Source: G963678445 sp963678445
Lineage (GTDB): Bacteria > Hydrogenedentota > Hydrogenedentia > Hydrogenedentales > G963678445
Direction: 5' to 3'
NCBI GenBank assembly: GCA_963678445.1
Contig: OY782877.1
Coordinates: forward strand, 310,001-374,000
DNA: 64,000 nucleotides
Under the pieces are notes generated by a model. It saw only the letters and a list, made by a program, of their open reading frames with translations. It did no database searches and had not been told where the DNA came from. Shown here in pieces: positions 17,531 to 26,526 of this stretch (its first letter is position 1; the number at the start of each line of letters is the position of its first letter). A program made the position numbers and the translations under genes.

Positions 17531-17855
17531 CCCGTGTCCAAAAAACGAGTTCAAAAATGGGGCTAGAATGGCTCTACATGCTTGCATGAAAAAAAAGGAA
17601 GCGGACCGATACTCGTGTGTCTCAGCAGATGTATATGACGACAGAGGCATGCAGAAATCTTGACGCATATGCCGGTTTCGCTTTTGTGAAAAGCTATGTC
17701 GTTTGTCTTTTAACATCCGCTTTTGTACGCTTCGAAAAAATCTTAGACTAAAGGTAGGTTCTCACACCCCAGTAGATTTCTCCCGCTTCCTATATTCTTT
17801 ATGGTGCAAGCACCAGTTACCCAAACTACACAAATCAAAAACTGAATACGCTGAT

Positions 17856-19136
17856 TCAATACTCTGTACTAATCGCCGACACCTCAGTAAATGTGGTCTC
17901 TAAGACGCCTGAACTGTGATCGGGGATCAGGTTAATATGGAGTACGGAGGCCTTCTGCAAGGCCACATCAGCAGGCACACTAAGTTCATAAAAAGGTTGC
18001 TCTTTTCTGTCAAACCACTCTCCAGGAATGTAATCCTTAAAAACGGGGGTCATCTCGTTATCGGATACGTATATGTAGTACCCGCTATGACCACGCACAA
18101 AGGTGTCGGGTTCCCAGGAAAAAACTATCGTGCGTAGCGCGCGGTTCCGATTTTCTACTACAAATACCTGATCCGCACGGATGATTGAATGTTCTATGGG
18201 GTTTATAGTGTTCGAAAATAGGGCGACGGCTTTGGGGTTGGGGTGGATAACAGCTGCCCACTGGGTTTCCGCAATGGCATCCACTTTACTGGGCTTTAAA
18301 GGCTTCTGCCCCATCCGCATTGCTACCTGGTCGCCTTGATGCAACACGGTAAATGCGACATCATTCTCTACTTGCACTGTGCCATGCACTACGGTCACCG
18401 TTGTGCAGGCATCTGTTACCTCTACGTTGAACGTCGTCCCGAATACGGTGACGTCGCCTACCGGGGTGCGCACACGGAAATAGCGCTCATCTTTGCTGAC
18501 ATTCAGCCAAACCTGTCCGGTTTCGACCTGAATCTCGCGCTCGTTTGCGACTTTTATCCGTGTGGAATTATCTAGTTTTATGGTCGTTGGTCCCGCCAGG
18601 CCTATGACCAGCTGAGAGCGTTCGTCGGTTTCAAAACGCTCCGCTTTTCCTACCAAGGCCATCAACGATACCCGTTCACGCACAGTGCTGCTTTCCAGGC
18701 TTCGTCGCACATCGCCCGCCCGATAGGTCACCATGCCTATTTTTTCCGTTGGGATATGGGTAGATTCAGGCCAAAACGCCATCAGGGTAAGGGCCACCAT
18801 CATCAGCAGCAAAGGAACTACGACGGGCATCCAGGTTAAATAGGGATGCAGCCGGAAGCTGGGATGTTTTGCGCGCCAGGTAAGCTCGCGGGAACGTAGC
18901 TGCGACAGATCCATTTCGGGCAAATGCGCCATAATACCTGGTGTTAGATCCACCTCAAGGCGCTGCTCCTGGAACGTTTCAAAGAGCAGTGCGGCATTGG
19001 CGCGATGCTCCTGCATCGACGCCTGACAGGCTGCACACGTATCCAGATGCTGCTCAAGCACTGCCTTTTCGGCAGCACCCAGCTCATCATCGACGTATGC
19101 CTGAAGCAAACTTTCTATTTGTTTGCATGTCGCCAC
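17856..19136 (-). CDS. FecR-like anti-sigma factor with zinc-finger N-terminus
   Basis: A single-pass inner-membrane protein of 426 residues. The N-terminus is an anti-sigma ZAS/zf-HC2 domain with C4, H30, C34 and C37 (HLDTCAAC). A transmembrane helix lies at about 103-121 (MPVVVPLLLMMVALTLMAFW). Residues 130-260 form a periplasmic FecR domain (TPVGDVTVFGTTFNVEV and the VVHGTVQVEN segment are typical). About 150 residues of unassigned sequence follow. It overlaps the ECF sigma gene by 22 bp, so the pair is co-translated and should form a sigma/anti-sigma switch. The ligand or partner sensed outside the membrane is unknown. Near the C-terminus it contains ENRNRALR, close to a peptide encoded by the neighbouring tandem repeat. 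Confidence 0.85.
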   Translation of the reverse strand: MATCKQIESLLQAYVDDELGAAEKAVLEQHLDTCAACQASMQEHRANAALLFETFQEQRLEVDLTPGIMAHLPEMDLSQLRSRELTWRAKHPSFRLHPYLTWMPVVVPLLLMMVALTLMAFWPESTHIPTEKIGMVTYRAGDVRRSLESSTVRERVSLMALVGKAERFETDERSQLVIGLAGPTTIKLDNSTRIKVANEREIQVETGQVWLNVSKDERYFRVRTPVGDVTVFGTTFNVEVTDACTTVTVVHGTVQVENDVAFTVLHQGDQVAMRMGQKPLKPSKVDAIAETQWAAVIHPNPKAVALFSNTINPIEHSIIRADQVFVVENRNRALRTIVFSWEPDTFVRGHSGYYIYVSDNEMTPVFKDYIPGEWFDRKEQPFYELSVPADVALQKASVLHINLIPDHSSGVLETTFTEVSAISTEY

Positions 19137-19711
19137 GAAGTTTTACCCTCTGTTGTTTCCAAATCTGACAATAATTCGCGCAACTGTTTTCCTGCGCGCA
19201 ACAGGATACCGCGTACTTCATCGCGCGATTCTCCTGTAAAACGGCTTATCTCCGCATAACTCATTTCTTGTAAGTAACGTAGCATTACCGGCAAGCGATA
19301 TCGTTCGGGTAATGCGTCTATAGCCTGCTGCACCCGCTCATACCGCTCTTGCTGCGTCAATCGCTCCTCCGGCCCCCGACGGGCGTCCTCGATTGACACC
19401 GTTCTACGATGGGGCAGCGGAGTCTCCATACGTAAACGCGGCAGATTTTTGCGCAACCAATTGGCAGCGGTACGCGTAGTGACTTCCTTCAACCAAACCC
19501 CAAACTTATTAGGTTCCTTGAGATATGGCAAGCTTCGGTAGGCCGCCCAAAACGCCTCTTGTACGATATCTTCCGCCCCGCCGTAACGCCCTACATAGTA
19601 GTGTACGGTGGCATACACCGCCCCCTGATATCGCTGCACAAGCACGCTAAACGCGTCCGTATCACCCTCCAGACACCGAAACACCAGTTCTGCATCCTTT
19701 GCTTGATGCAT
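19115..19711 (-). CDS. ECF-type RNA polymerase sigma factor
   Basis: A 198-residue sigma-70 family factor with only regions 2 and 4. Region 2 runs from AFSVLVQRYQGAVYATVHYY to EDIVQEAFWAAYRSL and LKEVTTRTAANWLRK. Region 4 holds IDALPERYRLPVMLRYLQ, then MSYAEISRFTGESRDEVRGI, the helix-turn-helix for the -35 element. It is followed and overlapped by its probable anti-sigma factor. The gene pair usually controls its own promoter and a small surface-related regulon; targets cannot be identified here. Confidence 0.93.
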   Translation of the reverse strand: MHQAKDAELVFRCLEGDTDAFSVLVQRYQGAVYATVHYYVGRYGGAEDIVQEAFWAAYRSLPYLKEPNKFGVWLKEVTTRTAANWLRKNLPRLRMETPLPHRRTVSIEDARRGPEERLTQQERYERVQQAIDALPERYRLPVMLRYLQEMSYAEISRFTGESRDEVRGILLRAGKQLRELLSDLETTEGKTSWRHANK

Positions 19712-19845
19712 GGCTATCCTTCCCCAGTTTTATGCATCTATGTTTTCGGTGTAGTGCTCGTTTCCATTCAACTGTTGTGTATAGAGTGGCTTTTTCAAGG
19801 AGAATAGGCACGGATGATTCCATATTGGAACATATTCCGATTTTC

Positions 19846-20943
19846 TTAACATAAATCGGTCAAATCACTTTCATCAGATGCGCCCCCTAAAGCAATGATC
19901 TCATCTTCGGTATGTCCCGCAGCACGTAATGGGGTTACAATGTCACGCATCAGGTCAGGAACATAATAGGCCAGAAGTTCCCCCACTCCTTCTACTTCAA
20001 AAGCCTTGGAAGCACCGGGAACCATCACGGTTTCTCCTGCCTGCAGCACATAGCTTGTTTCCCCCGAACGGACCGCCAACGGCCCTTGCTTTACCATCAA
20101 CAGATAGAAGGTCTCACCTGACAAGTTACGTGTGTATTTCCCTTCAATCTGAATCGACTCAGCGGCAAAATAACGACATGCCCCCAAAAGGGTATGACTT
20201 GCACCGTACATTTCGTAGCTAAGCGGATGCGCCGCACCACGATGGGCTGAGCCAAAGCGAATCACTTCCATGGCCTTGTCTACATGTAAATCACGCGCCC
20301 GCCCCTGCGCATCGACCCGTCCCCAATCATAAATCCGATACGTTATATTGCTATTCTGTTGTATTTCCGCCAGCAAAATACCACCGCCTATGGCATGCAC
20401 CGCACCTGCACTTACAAAGGCGGACGTTCCCGCAGGTGCAGGAAAGCGCGTCATCAGTTCTTCTACAGAACCGTCTGGTATAGCTGCTGCAAACTGTTCC
20501 GGTGTCACCTCTGGCGACACCCCGCAAATCAGTTCGCTACCCGGCGCTGCATCAAGCACATGCCACATTTCGGTTTTGCCGACATCCGGCTCACCCAAAC
20601 GCGCCGCATCCTCATCAGAAGGGTGCACCTGTACCGACAACGCCTCTGCCGAATCCAGAATTTTCAGCAGCAGTGGAAAACGTCCATGCACCGTTAATTC
20701 TGCACGGGTTCCCAATATCATCGACTCATCCTCCTGCAGCAATTCACGCAAGGTGCGCCCCTCCAGAGGCCCATCCGACACCACACTTTCATGCTCAGGA
20801 TGATCCGCTACTACCCATGCTTCACCAATGCACTTCCCCGCAGGCGTTGCTTTATGTAGCACCGACTGTAAGCGCCCCCCCCCCCAGATGCGTTCAAAGT
20901 ATGCTTCTTTAAAGCGAAGCAATCCGGGATTCTTTAACGTCAT
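19846..20943 (-). CDS. manA: Mannose-6-phosphate isomerase, class I-like
   Basis: Interconverts mannose 6-phosphate and fructose 6-phosphate, linking mannose use or GDP-mannose supply with glycolysis. 365 residues, in the short (Bacillus-like) class. The zinc site is visible as LSVQVHPSDEDA, the KTEMWHVLDA segment and SAGAVHAIGGG; the active-site region continues in IQQNSNITYRIYDWGR. The start is ATG at 20943 with GGAAGGAG 8 bases upstream; an in-frame GTG three codons earlier falls within this spacing. It follows the MBL hydrolase gene by 15 bp and is probably co-transcribed with it. A link with the alpha-mannosidase at 14087 is plausible but the two are not in one operon. Confidence 0.9.
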   Translation of the reverse strand: MTLKNPGLLRFKEAYFERIWGGGRLQSVLHKATPAGKCIGEAWVVADHPEHESVVSDGPLEGRTLRELLQEDESMILGTRAELTVHGRFPLLLKILDSAEALSVQVHPSDEDAARLGEPDVGKTEMWHVLDAAPGSELICGVSPEVTPEQFAAAIPDGSVEELMTRFPAPAGTSAFVSAGAVHAIGGGILLAEIQQNSNITYRIYDWGRVDAQGRARDLHVDKAMEVIRFGSAHRGAAHPLSYEMYGASHTLLGACRYFAAESIQIEGKYTRNLSGETFYLLMVKQGPLAVRSGETSYVLQAGETVMVPGASKAFEVEGVGELLAYYVPDLMRDIVTPLRAAGHTEDEIIALGGASDESDLTDLC

Positions 20944-20958
20944 AGAACACACTCCTTC

Positions 20959-21951
20959 CTAAATTGCGTCCCCCTGCCCTAAAAATTCCGTACGAAAATA
21001 GTACATTGTATCGTTCAGCAGTTCAGACGCCAGCACACCATGGCTCTCCAACAACTCCAGATGCCCCGCTGCCACCGAAAGGCACAAGAAAAACTCATCA
21101 GCATGCTGTTTCGGATACATCATTTGCGACAAGGTATACGGCGTAACAGCAGCATCGTGAATATAGTGCAACACCTTCTCACTACGCTTATCCTGCTGCG
21201 CCAGGATACCGTCTATCACCTTTTCGTGCTGTACGAAAGGTGCTCCATGTCCTGGCAAACATACCCCCAGTGGCAATGTGCGACTATACGCCAGGGATTG
21301 CTGGTATTGCACCAAGCTTTTTTCGCGGGGAAATCCTGCAACAGGCCGGCGCAATAACGGATTGGGATTGATACGTTCCAGGATATGATCCCCAACCACG
21401 GAAAAGCCCTGTGCATGATTAACCAACAGAATATCGGTCGGGGCATGCCCTGGTACGAAATGCACCGTAAAACCTTCTACCGTTGCCCCATCTTCAAGAT
21501 AACAATCGACAGGGACTTCGGGAATTAACGGACGAAAGCGTTCCTGACGCTTCATGTCTACACTCGCTTTCTCTGGTGAAGCGCCCATGAGAAGAAGCAG
21601 TTCACGATGAAACTGACGTTGTGCCGCGTCGAAACTATATGCGAGACGTAAATGGGTAATAAAATCCTTGTGCGCACACACCTGCGCCCCCGATGCATCT
21701 ACGACACGCCCGGCCAACCCCATATGATCCACATGGTGGTGCGTCAGAATAATCCGCTCAATGTCCGCTACCGCTACCCCGTAATCCGCCAGGCCCGCCT
21801 GCAATGCATCATATGCTGCATCAGTCGCCGTGCCCGCATCAATCAGCGTTAGGGCATCCCCCTTGTACAGGTAACAATTCACCGGCCCCACAGGAAAAGG
21901 CGTCGGCGTCACAATCGGATACACATGCAGGCGCGCCAGGAGATCGTTCAT
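20959..21951 (-). CDS. Metallo-beta-lactamase fold hydrolase with C-terminal winged helix
   Basis: A cytoplasmic hydrolase of 330 residues. The MBL fold begins with VGPVNCYLYKGDALTLIDAG, contains the di-metal motif THHHVDHMGLAG, then FVPGHAPTDILLV, and GDHILERINPNP. The C-terminal 70 residues (about 255-325) form a helical winged-helix-like domain as in beta-lactamase-like LACTB2 relatives. Members act as thioesterases, glyoxalases or nucleases, and sequence alone does not choose among them. It lies between the prepilin peptidase gene and manA on the same strand with short gaps. Confidence 0.85.
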   Translation of the reverse strand: MNDLLARLHVYPIVTPTPFPVGPVNCYLYKGDALTLIDAGTATDAAYDALQAGLADYGVAVADIERIILTHHHVDHMGLAGRVVDASGAQVCAHKDFITHLRLAYSFDAAQRQFHRELLLLMGASPEKASVDMKRQERFRPLIPEVPVDCYLEDGATVEGFTVHFVPGHAPTDILLVNHAQGFSVVGDHILERINPNPLLRRPVAGFPREKSLVQYQQSLAYSRTLPLGVCLPGHGAPFVQHEKVIDGILAQQDKRSEKVLHYIHDAAVTPYTLSQMMYPKQHADEFFLCLSVAAGHLELLESHGVLASELLNDTMYYFRTEFLGQGDAI

Positions 21952-21978
21952 AAAATCAACAACGCCCCTTCCCCAATG

Positions 21979-22911
21979 CTATAGCACGGTTACCGACTCA
22001 GCCGGCGCTACATGTTGCAATGCTGCAATATACGCCGCTATCAACTCGGGTCCAAAGAAGAGATAGAGCAAGCCAGCCAAGGCGAGATAGGGACCAAAAG
22101 GCAAATAATGGCCTTCCAGCGTAATTTCGTCATCCGAAGCTGCTGGTTCTGCGCCTTCAGCAACAGCGGGCTGTTCCCCCTGCGCCTTGCCCGCACGCAG
22201 CTTGAAAAAGGCAATCATCGACACCCCCACCACGCTACCGATCATCGAGGCCATCATGAGAATACCCAAGACCCCCTTCCATCCCAAAAGCGCACCCAGC
22301 ATCGCCAGAAGTTTTACATCGCCAAAGCCCATACCCGGTTTGCGTAACAGCAACACGGTGACGCGATCCAGCAGATACAGAATCCCACCGCCCAATACAA
22401 TCCCCAGCAACGCATCAAAGGGATCGACCACCCGAAGCTGTGAGCCCGCAAAAAACATCCCGACCAGCGACAGGGCCAGTCCAAGAGGAATTCCTGGAAA
22501 GGTAATCTCATTCGGAATCGTCCAATCCGTCAAATCCTGGAAAGTAACAATAACCAGCGCCGCACACAGGAGCATATAGACCGGTGTAGCCAAAACAAAA
22601 CCAAAACGCCAAAACACCAGCAGGAACAGCAGGCCCGTCAGTCCCTCCACCAGGGGATACTGCCAACTGATGGGCTTGCCACAGTTACGGCATTTCGCCC
22701 CCAGAATCAACCAACTCAGTAATGGAATGTTGTCGTACCATGCAATTGCAGAACGACACCGGGGGCAGCGTGAACGCGGACTGACTACCGATTCCCCCGC
22801 TGGCCAACGGCCAATGCAAACATTGCAAAAACTACCGACCAATGTCCCAAAGACAAAGGAAATCACCATAAAAAAACCATGCAACGGCGCCATCATTTCG
22901 GTTACTGACAT
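21979..22911 (-). CDS. pilD: Prepilin peptidase/N-methyltransferase, PilD type
   Basis: A bifunctional aspartic protease of the inner membrane that cuts type IV prepilin or pseudopilin leaders and methylates the new N-terminus. 310 residues with about eight helices. The N-terminal cytoplasmic domain has FGTLVGSFCNVCIGRWP and the two zinc CxxC pairs (CPRC, CRNC). Catalytic Asp residues lie in FQDLTDWTIPNE and GFGDVKLLAM. An acidic linker (about 235-258) before the last helices is longer than usual. No pilin gene is nearby, so its substrates lie elsewhere. The start at 22911 has AAGGAAA 5 bases upstream. Confidence 0.93.
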   Translation of the reverse strand: MSVTEMMAPLHGFFMVISFVFGTLVGSFCNVCIGRWPAGESVVSPRSRCPRCRSAIAWYDNIPLLSWLILGAKCRNCGKPISWQYPLVEGLTGLLFLLVFWRFGFVLATPVYMLLCAALVIVTFQDLTDWTIPNEITFPGIPLGLALSLVGMFFAGSQLRVVDPFDALLGIVLGGGILYLLDRVTVLLLRKPGMGFGDVKLLAMLGALLGWKGVLGILMMASMIGSVVGVSMIAFFKLRAGKAQGEQPAVAEGAEPAASDDEITLEGHYLPFGPYLALAGLLYLFFGPELIAAYIAALQHVAPAESVTVL

Positions 22912-23026
22912 GAAGGTTTCCTTGAAAAAACGGGGCGAACCCCAATCCTATCGTTTTGCTATTGTACCGCGAGTATAGGCGTTAGCGCGCAAGCATCGCA
23001 AGCCCCCAAAACCACCTACGCCCCCA

Positions 23027-23218
23027 TTACTTCCTCCCCCGCAACCGCTTCAGCTGGTTATACGCCTCATTCAACGTCCGCATCGCATCCTCATCCCCCC
23101 CCAAATCAGGATGATGCAACTTTGCTTTCGCACGATATGCCTTTTCAATCTCCGCCCAGGTCGACGAAGGGGAAATCCCCAATAAGCGAAAACAAATATC
23201 ACTCTCCTCCTTGCGCAT
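23027..23218 (-). CDS. Small J-domain protein
   Basis: A 63-residue J domain with little else: FRLLGISPSSTWAEIEKAY, the HPD triad in KLHHPDLGGDEDA, and helix IV LNEAYNQLKRLRGRK. J domains stimulate DnaK-type ATPases, and the HPD motif is intact. The ATG at 23218 has no good ribosome binding site. Upstream in the same frame the sequence is unlike protein. The TatA-like gene in another frame starts at 23373 and overlaps this whole gene. A single frameshift would join the two into one membrane-tethered J protein, so either a sequence error, a frameshift product or coupled translation is possible. Confidence 0.7.
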   Translation of the reverse strand: MRKEESDICFRLLGISPSSTWAEIEKAYRAKAKLHHPDLGGDEDAMRTLNEAYNQLKRLRGRK

Positions 23219-23373
23219 TGCACGCCGCCAGAAGCAGTCCGACCAGAAGGCGTCCCCTCCGTACGTTCCCCACGCAACTCGCGCAACCCTTGCATCACCG
23301 TCGGCCACAACCCCGTTACGCTGAGGATGATAATGATCAGAATAATGATGATGAGTTCTTGTATTCCAGGCAT
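23071..23373 (-). CDS. TatA-like single-helix protein, frame overlapping the J-domain gene
   Basis: The N-terminus (MPGIQELIIIILIIIILSVT, then GLWPTVMQGLRELRGE) has the layout of a TatA/TatE or other single-helix membrane anchor: a short hydrophobic helix, a Pro hinge and an amphipathic helix. AGGA lies about 10 bases before the ATG. After about residue 52 the sequence becomes Arg/Cys-rich and unlike any domain, exactly where the J-domain frame begins. The true product is therefore probably only the first 50 or so residues followed by a frame change into the J domain. The stretch from about 23217 down to 23071 is likely not used in this frame. Confidence 0.45.
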   Translation of the reverse strand: MPGIQELIIIILIIIILSVTGLWPTVMQGLRELRGERTEGTPSGRTASGGVQCARRRVIFVFAYWGFPLRRPGRRLKRHIVRKQSCIILIWGGMRMRCGR

Positions 23374-23735
23374 AAAGACAACATCCTACGTCTTCTAACA
23401 CCAAACACTTAAAGGCTGCAAAACAGCATAAAATCGAGCGATTTTGAACGCGATATGTACCACTTTCCGCATCCGTTTAAGTGCCAGAAAAAGGGCATTT
23501 TCCAGGCTGTTCCCCTCAAATACTCCAGCATATTTCCTTGCCCGGCGTTTCCATTTCCACAGTCCCTCCTCCAGCCGATTCAATAAGAAAGTATATCACA
23601 CTCCCTATCTCCACACAGAATCCTTCGGCGATACGCGGATATAAATCAGATAGTGCATAAAATACTATTTGTTACTGCGCCAGATTAATTCCTGTGAGGT
23701 CGGCAATACCAGGCTCTAACTTACGCTTTCGTTTT
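23374..23735. other. Intergenic region, no supported gene
   Basis: A minus-strand frame of 62 residues (23395-23583, TTG start, very basic) is the only open stretch. It has no convincing ribosome binding site or recognisable domain. I see no repeat copy or clear terminator. Confidence 0.4.
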
Positions 23736-26273
23736 TCAGGATACGGACTGGTAAAGGTCATGGAGTTTGCCAAGAAGATTCGTGAGTTTAATGGTCTTCT
23801 GTAAACCGTCTTCGACCGTACCCATCGCGCCGACTACCGCCGATCCGCTATCTTTGATTTGACTGGCAAAGCGCTTAACCTTGTCCAGGAGCCCAGATTC
23901 CCGTACCGCTTCGGGTGGTAGTTTTTGAACTTTCGTTAAACCGTCCTCTAGTTCTTTAAACTCAGCCAAGACTTCGGGGTTTTCACACCCGACTGCTTCC
24001 AGTTCTTTAATGAGCGGTGATAGGACCTGCTGAAGTTCGCCACAGCTGGCGTGGATGGTCGTTGAATAGTCTTCAATGCGGCCACCCGGACCACTCGCCA
24101 GATTCAGGCGCGCCACATTTAAAGTTTCAATCCTGATACCGTATTGTCGCGCAGCCTCGTTGGCAGAAAATTCCTCATTGTTGTTCGGATTAACTAATGG
24201 GCGATTTACGCGACCATGAGCGAGGACATCCCTTTCGGACGACCACCATTCCTCCGGGCCACTGCGATCAAGCTGGTATTGCAGATCCGGGCGTTTACTC
24301 TGGTAGGTGGAGAAAATATTCTCAAGGGAACCCCGCAACTCACTGATAAAGGCCGTAGCTGCGGCTCGTTCTCCCCGCACTTTAAGCGTGAGTGTCGGGT
24401 TTCTTTCATCTTCCTGCAACTGGGCCAGGCAGCCGTTGGCGTTCCGGAGCACGACCCCGTAACGCCAGACTTTATTTTCGTGAATCATCGTATGCTGCCG
24501 GACGATGAAGCGGGAAACGGTGTCGGGGGGCAGAGGCGAATCCGCTTTATACCGCAACATCAGGCTGTCGGCGATATCGAAAGCCGGCAGCTCATCCGGA
24601 CGATCTTCCCGCATCAGGTGGGGGAAAAGGAGCCGGGCGTTTTCAGCTTGGCCGCTGGCATAGGCCAGTTCATAATGCTGTGCCAGATCAAAGATGAATG
24701 GATGCGTAGCTTCAGGAAAGCGTTCCGATTCCTTCTGGAAGGCTTCCATGAAATCAGTCCGCTTGATTTCATGCCGCTGCTGTGTATTCAGCCAGTTGAT
24801 GATGCGATAGACGGCATGGCTTATCCAGCTCGGATTCAGGACCAGTTGATCATAGCCCTTCAGTTTGCCTTGGTTGTACCAGAGGCTCGCCCCGAGGCAG
24901 TGCAGAAAAGAAAGCAGCTCCTCTTCCTTGTCGCAGGCTACCCCGTGTGCCTGGGCAATCCCGGTGAATTTCTTCCGGCAAATCAGCTCCGGCTGACCGC
25001 CGTTCGCCCCGGCTGTCCTGTCAAAAAGATCCTCGATGTCCCGTTTGACCTGATAATAATTGGTTGAGATTACCTCCCGATTCCAGAAAGCGCTGTCCTT
25101 AACACACTGCACCAGCCGGGCGCGGAATGCTTTCAACGCCCCGGCATCGTCCTGGATAGAGAAAGACGCAATATCCTCTCGTCCTTTGAAATTCTCCGGG
25201 TAGCGATCCTTGAGCGTATTGGGCCGGAGATCCGGCAGGTGATCATCGAATTTATTCACCACCACCAGCACCCGTGAATCGCCGCCGTAATTCTTCACAT
25301 GGTCAAGCCAGTATTCCAGGCGATTGCGGGTTTCAGTGCGCCCATCATAGACAATGATATAAAGGCAGCGCTCGGACAGGAAAAAGCGGTGGGCCGCATG
25401 GGTGACAACATGTCCGGCAAAATCCCAGACATGGATGCGCAGATCTTCGCTCTCCACCTTCCAGATATCGGTATCCACCCCCTCGGTGCTTTCATCTTTT
25501 CCCGGCATGGGAGCCTCCGGGTCGAGTAACCTGCGCGCCAGAGAGGTCTTGCCCGCGCCTTTTTCACCGAGAATCACCACCCGCGCTTCCTTCAGATTAG
25601 TCGCACCCTTTTCTTCCAGCGCCATCAGGTATGCTGCGACTTTAGCAGCGCCTTGTGCCTGAATCTCAGCAGGAACGCTCAAGCGAAGCTTCAGCGCTTC
25701 CTCATCGACTTCGAGATTATTTTCAAAGATTGCTGTATACAGCCTTCCCCAGTAGCCACAGTTCTCCCCTTCCAGTGCCCGCTGAAAATTCCCCCATACG
25801 GGGCCATAAAGCTCCGCCGGTTCCGGGCTTGGAGAAAAGGGGATATCGTTTTCCAGCGCCGCCAAGTCTTTATGAATGGCCTCTATAACTTTTATACGCT
25901 CGGTGACGGCGACGGCGACAGCGGCGGTAGCGAGGTAGGCGTCGTAGGCGAGTTCAGCAGCGGCGGCGGCGACGGCGGTAGTGGCGACGGCGACCTCAGC
26001 AGCGGCGGCGTCGGCGGAGGCGAGTTCAGCAGCGGCGGCGGCGTCGGCGGCGGCGTAGGCGGCGTCGGCGGCGGCGGCGTAATCCAGAGCCCTTATAACG
26101 CTATACATATGACCTTGCCGCTTCTCCTCCTCCCAGCAATCAAAATTTCCCCGGGCACCGAGGAACGGAAATGCCCGAACAGCGCAACGCCAGGCGAATT
26201 GAAGCACCTTTTCGCGGGGAAGTTTTTCTAAGAGGCTTTCTATCTCGTCACGATTGAGTTCCACGATTATCAT
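23736..26273 (-). CDS. Roc-COR GTPase (Roco-like) with Ala-rich N-terminal region
   Basis: An 845-residue protein. Residues 1-60 are an unassigned helical domain. Residues 66-123 are almost pure Ala with Asp, Glu, Tyr and Val, encoded by GCC/GAC-type triplet repeats. The Roc GTPase domain has P-loop GEKGAGKTS (236-244), switch STEGVDT, WDFAGH (283-288) and NKFD (340-343). A COR-like region follows (about 400-620), then an unassigned domain and a helical C-terminus. Roco proteins (LRRK2 relatives) cycle as dimers and usually carry N-terminal leucine-rich repeats. Here the repeats are in the separate gene just upstream on the same strand. GAGGGA directly abuts the ATG, and the GTG three codons later (26264) would have better spacing. 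Role unknown; sensing or conflict functions are inference. Confidence 0.85.
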   Translation of the reverse strand: MIIVELNRDEIESLLEKLPREKVLQFAWRCAVRAFPFLGARGNFDCWEEEKRQGHMYSVIRALDYAAAADAAYAAADAAAAAELASADAAAAEVAVATTAVAAAAAELAYDAYLATAAVAVAVTERIKVIEAIHKDLAALENDIPFSPSPEPAELYGPVWGNFQRALEGENCGYWGRLYTAIFENNLEVDEEALKLRLSVPAEIQAQGAAKVAAYLMALEEKGATNLKEARVVILGEKGAGKTSLARRLLDPEAPMPGKDESTEGVDTDIWKVESEDLRIHVWDFAGHVVTHAAHRFFLSERCLYIIVYDGRTETRNRLEYWLDHVKNYGGDSRVLVVVNKFDDHLPDLRPNTLKDRYPENFKGREDIASFSIQDDAGALKAFRARLVQCVKDSAFWNREVISTNYYQVKRDIEDLFDRTAGANGGQPELICRKKFTGIAQAHGVACDKEEELLSFLHCLGASLWYNQGKLKGYDQLVLNPSWISHAVYRIINWLNTQQRHEIKRTDFMEAFQKESERFPEATHPFIFDLAQHYELAYASGQAENARLLFPHLMREDRPDELPAFDIADSLMLRYKADSPLPPDTVSRFIVRQHTMIHENKVWRYGVVLRNANGCLAQLQEDERNPTLTLKVRGERAAATAFISELRGSLENIFSTYQSKRPDLQYQLDRSGPEEWWSSERDVLAHGRVNRPLVNPNNNEEFSANEAARQYGIRIETLNVARLNLASGPGGRIEDYSTTIHASCGELQQVLSPLIKELEAVGCENPEVLAEFKELEDGLTKVQKLPPEAVRESGLLDKVKRFASQIKDSGSAVVGAMGTVEDGLQKTIKLTNLLGKLHDLYQSVS

Positions 26274-26458
26274 TCCCTCGGTTTTGTGCGCTTATGCATC
26301 AGGAGGCTCAGGCACCGTGCCAACGAATGATGCTGACGGTCATCGCGAAAAGTCCCCCGACAGGAACCCTTCCTCCCCACTGCTTCCCTTCGCTGGCGCT
26401 ATGCTGTACAGAATCCCGGTCCGCACGCAACCACAACGCCGGACCTGCTCATCTTCAT

Positions 26459-26508
26459 CGCTGCATATGAGTAGTACTTTACGCGAAATCTACTGCACAT
26501 TCCAAAAA
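26459..26508 (-). repeat. 50-bp element upstream of the Roco gene, copy 1
   Basis: It matches 27453-27503 at 31 of 32 positions in the left part, beginning CGCTGCA[T/G]ATGAGTAG and including TACTTTACGCGAAATC, and less well to the right. Each copy lies 120-200 bp before a minus-strand gene start, so it may be a shared promoter or operator. Confidence 0.7.
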
Positions 26509-26526
26509 GCGGACCGGCCTCTTTGC

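Noticed and set aside
17201..17716. Minus-strand frame of 171 codons through the tandem repeat
   Set aside because: It is a product of the repeat units, with no ribosome binding site and no known domain.
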